Source of the DNA: Blastococcus sp. DSM 46786
GTDB taxonomy: Bacteria; Actinomycetota; Actinomycetes; Mycobacteriales; Geodermatophilaceae
DNA length: 64,000 nucleotides
Direction of reading: 5' to 3'
Assembly: GCF_900109665.1 (NCBI RefSeq)
Contig: NZ_FOAO01000013.1
Span: forward strand, 1 to 64,000
Part shown: in pieces, positions 8,451 through 16,252 of the stretch
Layout: the number at the start of each line of letters is the position of its first letter
Position numbering within the stretch: the first letter of the stretch is position 1
Position numbers and translations under genes: made by a program
Notes under the pieces: model-generated
Told to the model about the DNA's origin: nothing
Databases searched by the model: none
Seen by the model: only the letters and a program-made list of their open reading frames with translations

Positions 8451-9394
8451 CCGTGTCCGCTGCGTTCCTGGCCCTCGGCGTCGGCGCGATCGCCGCGGCG
8501 CTGCTGGTCCTCGCCCTCGTCGTCCTCCCGGCCGGCCCCGCGCGCGTGCCGCTGGCCCGGCTGGACCCTTCCGTGGCGCCGCCCACCTCGGCGCTGGCGG
8601 GCGCGGGGGCGGCGGCCGGGGCCGCGGTCGAGAAGGTGCTGGTCAAGCGCGGCCGGCTCGCCGCCTGGGCAGCGGCCCTCGAGCGCGCCGGCCTGTCGAC
8701 GACGCTGCCGAACTTCGTCCTCGCCGTCGGGCTGACCGCCCTCGTCGGCGGGGTGATCAGCGGCCTGCTCGGCGGCCCCCTGCTGGCCGTGCTCGTGGTC
8801 GTCGTGGTGCCCTTCGGCGCGAAACTGATGCTCGGCTTCCTGGCCGGGCGCCGGCAGGCCGCGTTCGCCGATCAGCTGGACGACTCTCTGCAGCTCATGG
8901 CCAGCAGCCTGCGAGCCGGGCACAGCCTGCTGCGCGCCGTCGACTCGGTGTCGCACGAGGCGGAGGCGCCGACGTCGGAGGAGTTCGCCCGGATCGTCAA
9001 CGAGACCCGCGTCGGTCGCGACCTCAACGACGCGCTCGACGAGGTCGCCGACCGGATGGGCAGCGACGACTTCACCTGGGTCGCGCAGGCCATCGCCATC
9101 CACCGGGAGGTCGGTGGCAACCTCGCCGAGGTGCTCGACGCCGTCGGGAACACCATCCGCGAGCGCAACGCCATCCGGCGTCAGGTCAAGGCGCTGTCGG
9201 CCGAGGGGAAGCTGTCCGCGATCGTGCTGATGGCCCTGCCCTTCGGTGTGACCGGGTTCCTCTCGGTGAGCAACCCGGAGTACCTGGCCAAGTTCACGCA
9301 GAGCCTCGTCGGCTACGGCATGCTCGCCGGCGCAGCCGTGATGCTGCTCGTGGGCGGCCTGTGGCTGAAGAAGACCGTGGCGATCAGGTTCTGA
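8444..9394 (+). CDS. tadB: Tad pilus inner-membrane protein TadB (T2SSF domain)
   Basis: A 316-residue polytopic membrane protein with a GspF-like (T2SSF) domain: LDDSLQLMASSLRAGHSLLRA is the typical F-domain start, flanked by two N-terminal and two C-terminal hydrophobic segments. GTG codons at 8444, 8447 and 8453 are all usable starts. It forms the platform with TadC. The stop overlaps the tadC start as TGATG. Confidence 0.9.
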   Translation: MVTVSAAFLALGVGAIAAALLVLALVVLPAGPARVPLARLDPSVAPPTSALAGAGAAAGAAVEKVLVKRGRLAAWAAALERAGLSTTLPNFVLAVGLTALVGGVISGLLGGPLLAVLVVVVVPFGAKLMLGFLAGRRQAAFADQLDDSLQLMASSLRAGHSLLRAVDSVSHEAEAPTSEEFARIVNETRVGRDLNDALDEVADRMGSDDFTWVAQAIAIHREVGGNLAEVLDAVGNTIRERNAIRRQVKALSAEGKLSAIVLMALPFGVTGFLSVSNPEYLAKFTQSLVGYGMLAGAAVMLLVGGLWLKKTVAIRF

Positions 9395-10296
9395 TGACGA
9401 CCGTCCCCGTCCCCGTGATCCTGGCCGCGCTCGCCCTCTCTGCGGCCCTCCCCGTGCTGGGCTGGTCGCTGCTCTCCGGCGCCGGCGGGGAGAGCGTGCA
9501 GATCCGCGACAACCTGCTGCGGGGCATCGACCCCGCCGCGATGACCAGTGCGCGCGGCCGTACCGGTCCCGGCGTCCTCTCCCGGGCCGCCCGAGGGCTG
9601 ACGCCGCGGGGGACCGTCGCGCGGCTCGACCGCCTGGCCGGCCGCGCCGGGCGGCCCGCCGCCTGGCCGGTGCTCAGGCTCGTCGCGGCGAAGCTCGTCC
9701 TCGGTCCGGTCGCGGGCGTGCTCGGACTACTCCTGGCGACGTCCTCGCCCGGTCCCGTGACCGCTGGAGCCGCGGTGCTGGGCACCGTCGTGGCCTACTT
9801 CCTGCCGGAACTGCTGCTGCACAGCCGCGGTCAGGAACGGCAGGAGGCGATCGCGCTCGAGCTGGCCGACACGCTCGACCAGATGACCATCGCGGTCGAG
9901 GCAGGGCTCGGCTTCGAGTCCGCCATGGCCCGGGCCGGCAGCAACGGCAAGGGGGCGCTCGCCGAGGAGCTGGTGCGCACCCTGCAGGACATCGCCGTCG
10001 GCCAGCCGCGGCGGGACGCCTACCTGGCGCTCGCCGAGCGGACCGGCGTCCCCGACCTGCGCCGGTTCATCCGGGCCGTCGTGCAGGCCGACCAGTACGG
10101 GGTCTCGATCGCGGACGTGCTGCGCACCCAGGCCGCGGAGATGCGGCTCAAGCGGCGGCAGCGGGCCGAGGAGAAGGCCATGCAGATCCCGGTGAAGGTG
10201 ATCTTCCCGCTGATCCTGTGCATCCTGCCGACGCTGTTCATCGTGCTGCTCGGGCCCGCCGTCATGGACATCGTGGCCACCTTCAGCGGTCCCTGA
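9394..10296 (+). CDS. tadC: Tad pilus inner-membrane protein TadC (T2SSF domain)
   Basis: A 300-residue T2SSF-domain membrane protein; LADTLDQMTIAVEAGLGFESAMARA marks the F domain and a C-terminal hydrophobic pair (KVIFPLILCILPTLFIVLLG) closes it. ATG at 9394 overlaps the tadB stop, which decides the start. It is the last gene of the tad operon; a long inverted repeat begins four bases after its stop. Confidence 0.9.
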   Translation: MTTVPVPVILAALALSAALPVLGWSLLSGAGGESVQIRDNLLRGIDPAAMTSARGRTGPGVLSRAARGLTPRGTVARLDRLAGRAGRPAAWPVLRLVAAKLVLGPVAGVLGLLLATSSPGPVTAGAAVLGTVVAYFLPELLLHSRGQERQEAIALELADTLDQMTIAVEAGLGFESAMARAGSNGKGALAEELVRTLQDIAVGQPRRDAYLALAERTGVPDLRRFIRAVVQADQYGVSIADVLRTQAAEMRLKRRQRAEEKAMQIPVKVIFPLILCILPTLFIVLLGPAVMDIVATFSGP

Positions 10297-10300
10297 CCCC

Positions 10301-10364
10301 CAGGCATAGGAAGCTTTGCATGCGGATTCGGCCCCCATTCCGCATGCAACGCTTCCTATGCCTG
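10301..10364. repeat. 26-bp near-perfect inverted repeat after tadC
   Basis: Arms 10301-10326 and 10339-10364 match at 25 of 26 positions (T at 10315 opposite C at 10350) around a 12-base loop. The arms contain GGCATAGGAAGC and GCATGCGGA and are only about half G+C, clearly poorer than the surroundings. It sits between convergent genes, so a two-way terminator is the plain reading; the base composition and length would also suit a REP-like or MITE-like dispersed element. Confidence 0.8.
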
Positions 10365-10378
10365 CTCGGCAGGCCGGC

Positions 10379-10747
10379 TCAGTGCGTGGGCTGCGGGCCC
10401 GCGGAGCCGGTTCCGCGCGGCTGCGACGGGTTGGTCGGGTCGCCCTGCGACGACGGATTGATCGCCGGGCCGGTGGTCGCCCCGGAGACCTTGGAGCCGC
10501 CCGCGGCGTGCGACGGGTCGTCGGCGGCCGAGGCGGCGGGGTCGCCACCGGAGGGCTGCGCCCCCTCGCGCAGCGCGGTGAGGCGGTTCTCCATGATCGT
10601 GACCACCTGCACGCGGTTGGCGTGGGCGCGTTCGTACTCGAGCACGGTCTCCAGACCCCGGGCGTCCAGCGTCCGGATCCGCGAGGCCAGACCCTCCACG
10701 GGCAGGTGGTCGTAGTCGGGCAGGGGCAGCTGGTCGTGCTCGGTCAT
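10379..10747 (-). CDS. Conserved actinobacterial protein of unknown function
   Basis: A 122-residue protein beginning MTEHDQLPLPDYDHLPVEGL. The first ~70 residues (RIRTLDARGLETVLEYERAHANRVQVVTIMENRL, given here as a region) form a compact charged helical domain conserved across Actinobacteria, possibly DUF8129; the last ~50 residues are Gly/Ser/Pro-rich and disordered. ATG at 10747 is preceded by GAGGACGAGGG. No enzyme motif is visible. It shares a divergent promoter region with the Vms1-like gene, which suggests joint stress control. Confidence 0.75.
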   Translation of the reverse strand: MTEHDQLPLPDYDHLPVEGLASRIRTLDARGLETVLEYERAHANRVQVVTIMENRLTALREGAQPSGGDPAASAADDPSHAAGGSKVSGATTGPAINPSSQGDPTNPSQPRGTGSAGPQPTH

Positions 10748-10784
10748 CCCTCGTCCTCTCTGCGGTTCCGTGTCGACCGACCGC

Positions 10785-10809
10785 CTACCCCGTCCTCCGC
10801 GTTCGACAC
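10785..10809 (-). promoter_or_regulatory. Sigma-B-like promoter candidate for 10379-10747
   Basis: On the minus strand GTGTC, 14 bases, GGGTAG. The Streptomyces sigma-B consensus is GNNT-N14-16-GGGTAY, so only the last base deviates. The plus-strand partner is at 10813-10837; together the -10 elements form an inverted repeat with 10-bp arms at 10781-10790 and 10832-10841. Confidence 0.5.
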
Positions 10810-10812
10810 CGG

Positions 10813-10837
10813 GTGTGAGCTTCCGGTCGGTGGGTAG
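10813..10837 (+). promoter_or_regulatory. Sigma-B-like promoter candidate for the Vms1-like gene
   Basis: On the plus strand GTGTG, 14 bases, GGGTAG, the mirror image of the minus-strand element 4 bases away, with the same spacing. A start point near 10845 would give a leader of about 70 bases before the ATG at 10918. Confidence 0.5.
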
Positions 10838-10917
10838 GCGGCGACGGCGGGAGTCACGGCCCAGCGCCACCCCGCCCACCGAACACCCCCGATCGACCGA
10901 GGAGTTGTCCCCCCGAC

Positions 10918-12051
10918 ATGGACGTGTCCTTCCTGGAGCCGGTGTTCGCCGCCGCTGGTCCCTACGCCACGGTCTGCGCCGACGTCACGCACACCACCGA
11001 GTCCGCCGACACCGAGCTCGAGCTCCGCGTGCGTGCGATCTGCGAGCAGCTGACCGAGCAGGGGGCGCCGGAGACGGTCGTCGAGGCCGTGCGCGCCCGG
11101 CTTATCGAGGGCAACGAGGGCGGCGAGGCCGGCACGCTGAAGGGCCGCGCCGTCATCGTGGCCGCCGACGGGTCGGTCGTGCTCGACGAGGTGCTCGCCG
11201 ACAGCCCCGCCCGCGAGACCGCCGAGTGGGCGGCGCACCCCGACCTGCTCCCGGTGCTGCGCCAGCTGGCCGGCCGGGTGCCGCACGTCGTGGTCGTCGC
11301 CGACCGGGTCGGTGCCGACATCACCGCTGCCGGGCTCCCGGGCCAGGAGTACGAGGAGCGGCAGGTGGAGGGCGACACCTTCCACATGCGCAAGCTCGGG
11401 GTCGGCGGGTGGTCCCAGCGGCGGTACATGGAGACGGCCGAGAACCAGTGGATCGACAACGCCGACAAGGTCGCCGAGGAGATCGCCTCCCTGGTCCGGC
11501 GGCTGGGCCCCCGCTTCGTGCTGCTGGCCGGCGACGTGCGGGCGCGGCAGATCCTCTCCGACCGCGCCAGCGGCGTGTGGTCCGACCTCGTCGTCACCAT
11601 GGAGGAGGGTGGGCGCGCGGCCGGAGCCGACCGCGAGCCGATCGAGCGGCGGACGAACGAGCTGGTCGCCGAGCACGAGGCGCGCGACATCGCCACCGCC
11701 GTCGACCAGGTGCAGGCTGCCGGCGCCCACGGGCTGGCCGTCACCGGCACGGCGGCCGTCGTCGAGGCACTGCGCAAGGGGCAGGTCGAGACCCTCGTCG
11801 TCACCGACGAGCGGGACGCCGACGCGACCCTGCTGGTCGGCGGCAGCCCGCTCGAGCTCGGCGTCAAGCAGCAGGACATGGACGCGCTCGGGGTGCACGG
11901 CGGGGTCGCCCCGGCCGGTCCGGCGCTGCTGGAAGCGGCTGTGGCCAGCGCGGCCGGCGTGCTCGTCGTCCCGAAGGCGGCGCTGCCCGGCGATGACCCG
12001 GTGGCTGCGCTCCTGCGCTACACCGACGCCTCCACCGACGCCGGCAACTGA
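10918..12051 (+). CDS. Vms1/Ankzf1-family (baeRF2, Rv2629-like) peptidyl-tRNA hydrolase-like protein
   Basis: A 377-residue eRF1-related protein like Mycobacterium tuberculosis Rv2629. The catalytic loop GVGGWSQRRY places Gln at residue 167, where Vms1 and eRF1 relatives carry the GGQ-type or GGxxQ motif. An eRF1 domain-3-like C-terminal part follows (VETLVVTDERDADATLLVG). In eukaryotes Vms1 frees stalled chains from ribosomes; the bacterial branch is thought to act on ribosomes in stress or dormancy, but its role is less settled. The ribosome site is GAGGAG, and the gene precedes two small stress-type genes. Its likely sigma-B-like promoter fits a stress role. Confidence 0.82.
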   Translation: MDVSFLEPVFAAAGPYATVCADVTHTTESADTELELRVRAICEQLTEQGAPETVVEAVRARLIEGNEGGEAGTLKGRAVIVAADGSVVLDEVLADSPARETAEWAAHPDLLPVLRQLAGRVPHVVVVADRVGADITAAGLPGQEYEERQVEGDTFHMRKLGVGGWSQRRYMETAENQWIDNADKVAEEIASLVRRLGPRFVLLAGDVRARQILSDRASGVWSDLVVTMEEGGRAAGADREPIERRTNELVAEHEARDIATAVDQVQAAGAHGLAVTGTAAVVEALRKGQVETLVVTDERDADATLLVGGSPLELGVKQQDMDALGVHGGVAPAGPALLEAAVASAAGVLVVPKAALPGDDPVAALLRYTDASTDAGN

Positions 12052-12080
12052 CGCGCGTCGTCCCGACCGAGGAGTTCCCC

Positions 12081-12338
12081 GTGACCGATCCGCACCAGGC
12101 CGCCACCGCACCCGGCACCGACCAGGCCGACCTCGACCACCGCGCCGCGCTGGCCGAGGCCCTGGGCAAGGAGGTGTGGCCGGCCGACCGCGACCAGCTC
12201 GTCGCCAAGGCGCAGGAGGGCGGCGGCACCGACCGGGTGCTGGCGGACCTGCGGCGGCTGCCCGCCGGGCAGCGGTTCGAGAACGTCCAGAAGGTCGCCC
12301 AGGCCCTCGGGCTCGGCACCGAGCAGCAGCGGTTCTGA
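12081..12338 (+). CDS. DUF2795 protein
   Basis: An 85-residue acidic protein. ALGKEVWPADRDQLVAKA and VLADLRRLPAGQRFENVQKV match the DUF2795 pattern of small actinobacterial helical proteins with unknown role. The leader ACCGAGGAGTT before it is almost the same as that before the Vms1-like gene. GTG at 12081 follows that GAGGAG site. It is 29 bases after the upstream gene and one base before the next, so all are probably one transcript. Confidence 0.8.
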   Translation: MTDPHQAATAPGTDQADLDHRAALAEALGKEVWPADRDQLVAKAQEGGGTDRVLADLRRLPAGQRFENVQKVAQALGLGTEQQRF

Positions 12339-12339
12339 C

Positions 12340-12570
12340 GTGACGACGCAGAAGAAGCCGAGCCCGCAGGCGCTGGACAACGTCACTGAGGGCAACATCG
12401 AGACCCGCTCGCAGCTGCTGCCCGAGGAGAAGGGCGTCCAGGGCAGCGGCATGGAGGAGGTCGCCGCCGAGGTGATCCTCGCCGAGTCGGAGGAGCGGAC
12501 GGTCCACCCCGACCCCGACGACGCGCAGGGTGCGCACCGGCAGTCCTCCGACACCGCCGACCTGCCCTGA
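12340..12570 (+). CDS. Small acidic hypothetical protein
   Basis: A 76-residue protein beginning with GTG one base after the DUF2795 stop. It is polar, rich in Glu, Asp, Gln and Ser and has no hydrophobic core, membrane segment or Cys, so it looks mostly disordered. I do not recognise a family. Support comes from codon use, tight spacing on both sides and the same strand; it is probably co-translated with its neighbours. Confidence 0.6.
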   Translation: MTTQKKPSPQALDNVTEGNIETRSQLLPEEKGVQGSGMEEVAAEVILAESEERTVHPDPDDAQGAHRQSSDTADLP

Positions 12571-12571
12571 C

Positions 12572-12967
12572 GTGCGGCACGAGCACCCGGTCCGGCTGCG
12601 CTGGTCGGACCCCGACATGCTGGGCCACGTCAACCACGCCCGTGCGCTGGCTCTCCTGGAGGACGCCCGGCTGGCGATCGGGGACGACCACGCCGGCGGC
12701 GGTCTGATCCTCGCCCGTCTCGAGGTCGATTACCTCCGCCAGCTCTACTACCGGGTGGGCGAGGAGCTCTGCGTGCAGAGCTGGGTGACCCGGCTGGGCA
12801 CGAAGTCCTTCACCGTCCGGCAGGAGCTCGCGCAGGACAGCGAGGTCGCGATCCGGGCCGACTGCGTGCTCGTGGTGTTCGACTTCGCGGCGAACGCCAG
12901 CCGCGCGATGACCGACGCCGAGCGGGCGCACTGGACGCGGTACCTGGACGGTCAGACCTGGCCGTAG
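12572..12967 (+). CDS. Acyl-CoA thioesterase, hot-dog fold (4HBT/YbgC type)
   Basis: A 131-residue hot-dog thioesterase. RLRWSDPDMLGHVNHARALALLEDAR carries the Asp and His-Asn pattern of the 4HBT/YbgC active site (shown here over residues 7-32). Hydrolyses an acyl-CoA thioester; chain preference unknown. GTG at 12572, one base after the previous stop, gives a normal N-terminus. It ends with TAG, and its 3-prime end overlaps the convergent DUF4240 gene by 16 bases. Confidence 0.85.
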   Translation: MRHEHPVRLRWSDPDMLGHVNHARALALLEDARLAIGDDHAGGGLILARLEVDYLRQLYYRVGEELCVQSWVTRLGTKSFTVRQELAQDSEVAIRADCVLVVFDFAANASRAMTDAERAHWTRYLDGQTWP

Positions 12968-13500
12968 GCGGCCCACAGCCGGGGGAACCGGGCGGCGAAC
13001 CACTCGTCGTCGTCCTCCGGGAACGGCTCGCCGGAGGGCTCGCCGAACTGGTCGTCGACCTCGTCGGGGCCCGGGTCGAGGTCCTCCTCGGCGAAACCGC
13101 GGTCCTCCAGCACCTCGAGCGGGGCGTAGGCCCACTCCTCGGCGCAGCCGAAGTCGTCCTCGTCCTCGTCCCACTCGAGGTCGACGAGCGCGTCGGGTTG
13201 GGCCAGCACCCGCTCGTAGGCGTCCCGCCCGTGGCTGATCAGCCAGTTCCGGAAGTCGAGGAAGGCGTCCTCGCCCGCCCCGCCGAGAGCGACGTACGCC
13301 GCGGCCCAGAGGTCCCAGCGGTTGGCCCGGGTGCGGGCGGCCATGAGCTGGCGGTAGAAGCCCAGGACGTCGTCGTCAGAGAGCTCTTCCAGCGCGGCCG
13401 TGAGGGTCACGACGTGCTCGGCCACCACCGAGTCCTTCGCGGTCTCGACCGCCTCCGCGCGGGTGTCCTCGACCAGCGTCCAAAAGGTGCTCGCGTCCAC
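12952..13500 (-). CDS. DUF4240 protein
   Basis: A 182-residue protein starting MDASTFWTLVEDTRA. FYRQLMAARTRANRWDLW and DFRNWLISHGRDAYER are hallmarks of DUF4240, a family found mostly in Streptomyces and relatives and of unknown function. The C-terminal third is strongly acidic (runs of Glu and Asp). It stands alone on the minus strand; the 118 bases before it hold nothing I can identify. Confidence 0.8.
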   Translation of the reverse strand: MDASTFWTLVEDTRAEAVETAKDSVVAEHVVTLTAALEELSDDDVLGFYRQLMAARTRANRWDLWAAAYVALGGAGEDAFLDFRNWLISHGRDAYERVLAQPDALVDLEWDEDEDDFGCAEEWAYAPLEVLEDRGFAEEDLDPGPDEVDDQFGEPSGEPFPEDDDEWFAARFPRLWAAYGQV

Positions 13501-13619
13501 GGCCGGAACCTACCGGCGCCGAGGTGCTGCGCGACGGTTGCCGAGCCCGCCACGCGCGGCCAGGATCCGGCAGCACGGCGCCGCGCGTGGGGGGCGGAGC
13601 CGGTGAGCTGCTCCCGTTC

Positions 13620-14657
13620 CTAGGAGGAGACCGGCTCGGCGGGGCGCAGCCGTGACGGGGTGGTGCTGTCGCGCACGACGAGCCGCGTGGCCAGCTCCAG
13701 CCGCGGGCTCTCGATGGTCTCGCCGTCCAGCATCCGCAGCACCGTCCGCGCCGCCAGCACACCCATCTCGGTCAGCGGCTGGTGCACCGTGGTGAGCGGC
13801 GGCGAGGACCAGCGGGCCTCCGGCAGGTCGTCGAACCCGACGACGCTGACGTCCTCGGGCACCCGCATGCCCCGGCGCCGGACCCCCTCGTAGACCCCCA
13901 GTGCCATCTGGTCGTTGGCGGCGAAGACGGCGGTCGGCGGGTCGGGCAGGGCCAGGAGGCGGTCGGCCGCGCGAGCTCCCGAGGCGTAGCCGAAGTCGCC
14001 CTCGACCACCAGGTCGGCGTCGAACGGCAGCCCGGCGGCCTCCAGGCCTGCCCGGTACCCGGCCAGGCGGGCGCGGCTGGCCCAGAGATCGGGGGTACCG
14101 GCGACGAAGCCGATGCGCCGGTGGCCGAGCCCGGTCAGGTGCTCGGTGGCGCTGAGGCCGCCGGCCCAGTTGGTCGCACCGATGGTCGGCACGTCGAGCC
14201 CCGGGACACCGGCCGGGTCGACGACGACCGCGGGGACCTGCAGCTTGCGCAGCTCCGCGTCGAGCTCGGGGTCCAGCTCGCTGGTGACCAGGATGGCACC
14301 GTCGCTGGCCCGGGCGCTGAGGTTGTCCAGCCACCCCCGGGTGGCGCTGGCCCGGCGGTGGATCGCGGTGACCACGGTGCCGACGCCCGCCGCGTGGGCG
14401 GCGTCCTCGACCCCGCGGATGATCTCCACCGCCCACGGGCTGTCGAGGTCGTTGAAGACGAGGTCGATCAGCCGCGCCCGGGCCCGGCCGCCCCGGCGCT
14501 GGTAGCCGTGATCGCGGAGCAGCTGCTCCACGCGCTCGCGGGTCTGCGGGGCCACGTCGGACCGCCCGTTCAGGACGCGCGAGACCGTCGGGACCGACAC
14601 CCCGGCCGCCGCGGCGATGGCAGCGATGGTCACCGCGCCGGTCTGCTCGTCGGCCAA
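13620..14657 (-). CDS. LacI-family transcription regulator, probably of the xylanase gene
   Basis: A 345-residue regulator. The helix-turn-helix (VTIAAIAAAAGVSVPTVSRV) is at residues 9-28, followed by the hinge region and a periplasmic-binding-like effector domain (GYRAGLEAAGLPFDADLVVEG). The start is TTG at 14657: AGGAGGAGG lies four bases before it and the HTH begins just after, whereas longer frames only add low-complexity sequence. It ends with TAG. It is divergent from a secreted GH10 xylanase whose promoter carries a 22-bp palindrome of LacI type, so xylan-derived sugars are the likely effector. Other carbohydrate effectors cannot be excluded. Confidence 0.88.
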   Translation of the reverse strand: MADEQTGAVTIAAIAAAAGVSVPTVSRVLNGRSDVAPQTRERVEQLLRDHGYQRRGGRARARLIDLVFNDLDSPWAVEIIRGVEDAAHAAGVGTVVTAIHRRASATRGWLDNLSARASDGAILVTSELDPELDAELRKLQVPAVVVDPAGVPGLDVPTIGATNWAGGLSATEHLTGLGHRRIGFVAGTPDLWASRARLAGYRAGLEAAGLPFDADLVVEGDFGYASGARAADRLLALPDPPTAVFAANDQMALGVYEGVRRRGMRVPEDVSVVGFDDLPEARWSSPPLTTVHQPLTEMGVLAARTVLRMLDGETIESPRLELATRLVVRDSTTPSRLRPAEPVSS

Positions 14658-14779
14658 CGGACCTCCTCCTGGTCGGGGCGGCCAGCCTACGGCCGGCTGC
14701 ACGGCCCCGGGCGGGTGCGCGGCGGAGCTCCTCCCGACGGGCGAGGGGGCGGCCTCCGTCGTGGCGTCCTGCGCTCCTG

Positions 14780-14808
14780 TTGACGCCGACATGTGATCTA
14801 CGTAACGT
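14780..14808 (+). promoter_or_regulatory. Housekeeping-type promoter of the xylanase gene
   Basis: TTGACG at 14780-14785, a 17-base spacer, and TAACGT at 14803-14808. This is close to the main sigma consensus and unusual in such a GC-rich window. The start point would fall near 14815, just before the palindrome. Confidence 0.75.
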
Positions 14809-14818
14809 CCGCGACACG

Positions 14819-14840
14819 GCTTCCGGAAATTTCCGGAAGC
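14819..14840. promoter_or_regulatory. 22-bp perfect palindrome, LacI-type operator
   Basis: The bases read GCTTCCGGAAA and its exact complement. It lies immediately downstream of the predicted start point, where a bound repressor would block initiation or early elongation. It is 162 bases from the TTG start of the LacI gene, so autoregulation is also possible. Confidence 0.8.
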
Positions 14841-14869
14841 TGCTCCGACGTCTCGAGGGAAGGCACAGC

Positions 14870-16087
14870 ATGCGCTCTGTGAGGTTCGGTTCGCGGGCGG
14901 CAGCCCGTTGCGCGGTCGGGGTGGCCCTGGTCCCGGTCGCGATCTCCGCCGCGGTCCTGCCCGCCGCGGCGGCGCCGCAGGACCAGGCGGCACCGCCGGC
15001 CCAGGCCCGGGAGGACCGGTCCTCCGGCCCGGCCATCCGGAACGGCCTGCGCACCGTCACCCCCGACGACCTGGTCATCGGGACCGCGGTCGCCGGCGGG
15101 GGGCACCACGTGAACGCGGACTACCCCGATCCGTTCACCCGCGACCCCCGGTACCGGAAGGTCCTCGCCACGGAGTTCGACTCGGTCTCCCCCGAGAACC
15201 AGATGAAGTGGGAGTTCATCCACCCCGAGCCCGGGGTCTACAACTTCGGGCCCGCGGATGCGATCGTCGCCTTCGCCGAGCGCCACGGGCAGGTCGTCCG
15301 CGGGCACACCCTGCTCTGGCACAGCCAGCTGGCCGAGTGGGTCACCGAGGGGGACTACTCCGACGAGGAGCTCCGGGCCATCCTCAAGGACCACATCCAG
15401 ACGGTGGTCGGCCGCTACGCGGGCCGCATCCAGCAGTGGGACGTCGCCAACGAGATCTTCGCCGACACGTGGGACGACGGCGGCGTGCGGCTGCGGGACG
15501 GTTCGACGGGCGCGACTGCCAACATCTTCATCCAGCGGCTCGGCCCGGGGATCATCGCCGACGCGTTCCGCTGGGCGCACGAGGCCGACCCGGAGGCCGA
15601 GCTCTTCCTCAACGACTACGCCGTCGAGGACATGGGCCCGAAGAGCGACGCCTACTACGAGCTCGCGCAGGAGCTGCTCGCCGACGGCGTCCCGCTGCAC
15701 GGGTTCGCCTTCCAGGCACACCTGGACCTGCAGTACCCCTTCCCGGAGACCCTCGACGAGAACATGCAGCGCTTCGACGACCTGGGGCTGGAGACCGCGA
15801 TCACCGAGCTCGACGTCCGGTTCACCCTCCCGGAGAGCGGGGTGCCCACCGCGGAGCAGCTCGCCGAGCAGGCGGACACCTACCGGGGGGTCCTCGAGGC
15901 CTGCCTGTCGGTCGACGACTGCAACTCCTTCACGATCTGGGGCTTCAACGACAGGTACTCGTGGGTGCCGAGCTTCTCGCCCGGCCAGGGGGCGGCGACC
16001 GTGATGTTCGAGGACTACGAGCGCAAGCCCGCGTACTGGGCCCTGCACGAGACGCTCGCGGAGGGGGAGGCGGAGGCCGGGCGGTGA
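14870..16087 (+). CDS. Secreted endo-1,4-beta-xylanase, GH10
   Basis: A 405-residue secreted glycoside hydrolase family 10 enzyme that cuts the xylan backbone. A signal peptide with Arg-rich start, hydrophobic core and AAAAP cut region covers about residues 1-36. GH10 marks: GHTLLWHSQLAEWV, acid/base Glu195 in QWDVANEIFAD and nucleophile Glu313 in AITELDVRF; WGFNDRYSWVP near the C-terminus completes the site. No carbohydrate-binding module follows. ATG at 14870 is preceded by GAGGGAAGG. Regulated by the palindrome and probably by the divergent LacI protein. Confidence 0.95.
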   Translation: MRSVRFGSRAAARCAVGVALVPVAISAAVLPAAAAPQDQAAPPAQAREDRSSGPAIRNGLRTVTPDDLVIGTAVAGGGHHVNADYPDPFTRDPRYRKVLATEFDSVSPENQMKWEFIHPEPGVYNFGPADAIVAFAERHGQVVRGHTLLWHSQLAEWVTEGDYSDEELRAILKDHIQTVVGRYAGRIQQWDVANEIFADTWDDGGVRLRDGSTGATANIFIQRLGPGIIADAFRWAHEADPEAELFLNDYAVEDMGPKSDAYYELAQELLADGVPLHGFAFQAHLDLQYPFPETLDENMQRFDDLGLETAITELDVRFTLPESGVPTAEQLAEQADTYRGVLEACLSVDDCNSFTIWGFNDRYSWVPSFSPGQGAATVMFEDYERKPAYWALHETLAEGEAEAGR

Positions 16088-16125
16088 CCGGTCCGGTCCG
16101 GCTCGCCGGACCCGCCTGAGCGCCG

Positions 16126-16159
16126 GGCGGTCGCTCCCCGACCCGGGGGAGCGGCCGCC
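16126..16159 (+). terminator. Hairpin after the xylanase gene
   Basis: Arms 16126-16139 and 16146-16159 form a 14-bp stem with one G-T pair and a six-base loop, 38 bases after the stop. No U tract, as is common for actinobacterial terminators. Confidence 0.7.
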
Positions 16160-16252
16160 TGGTCCCCGTCCGGTGGGATGCCGGGCCGATCAGGTGATCA
16201 TCCGCGCCGGCCGGGGTAGGGGCGCTCCGACACCGACGAAGGAGGAGCCATC

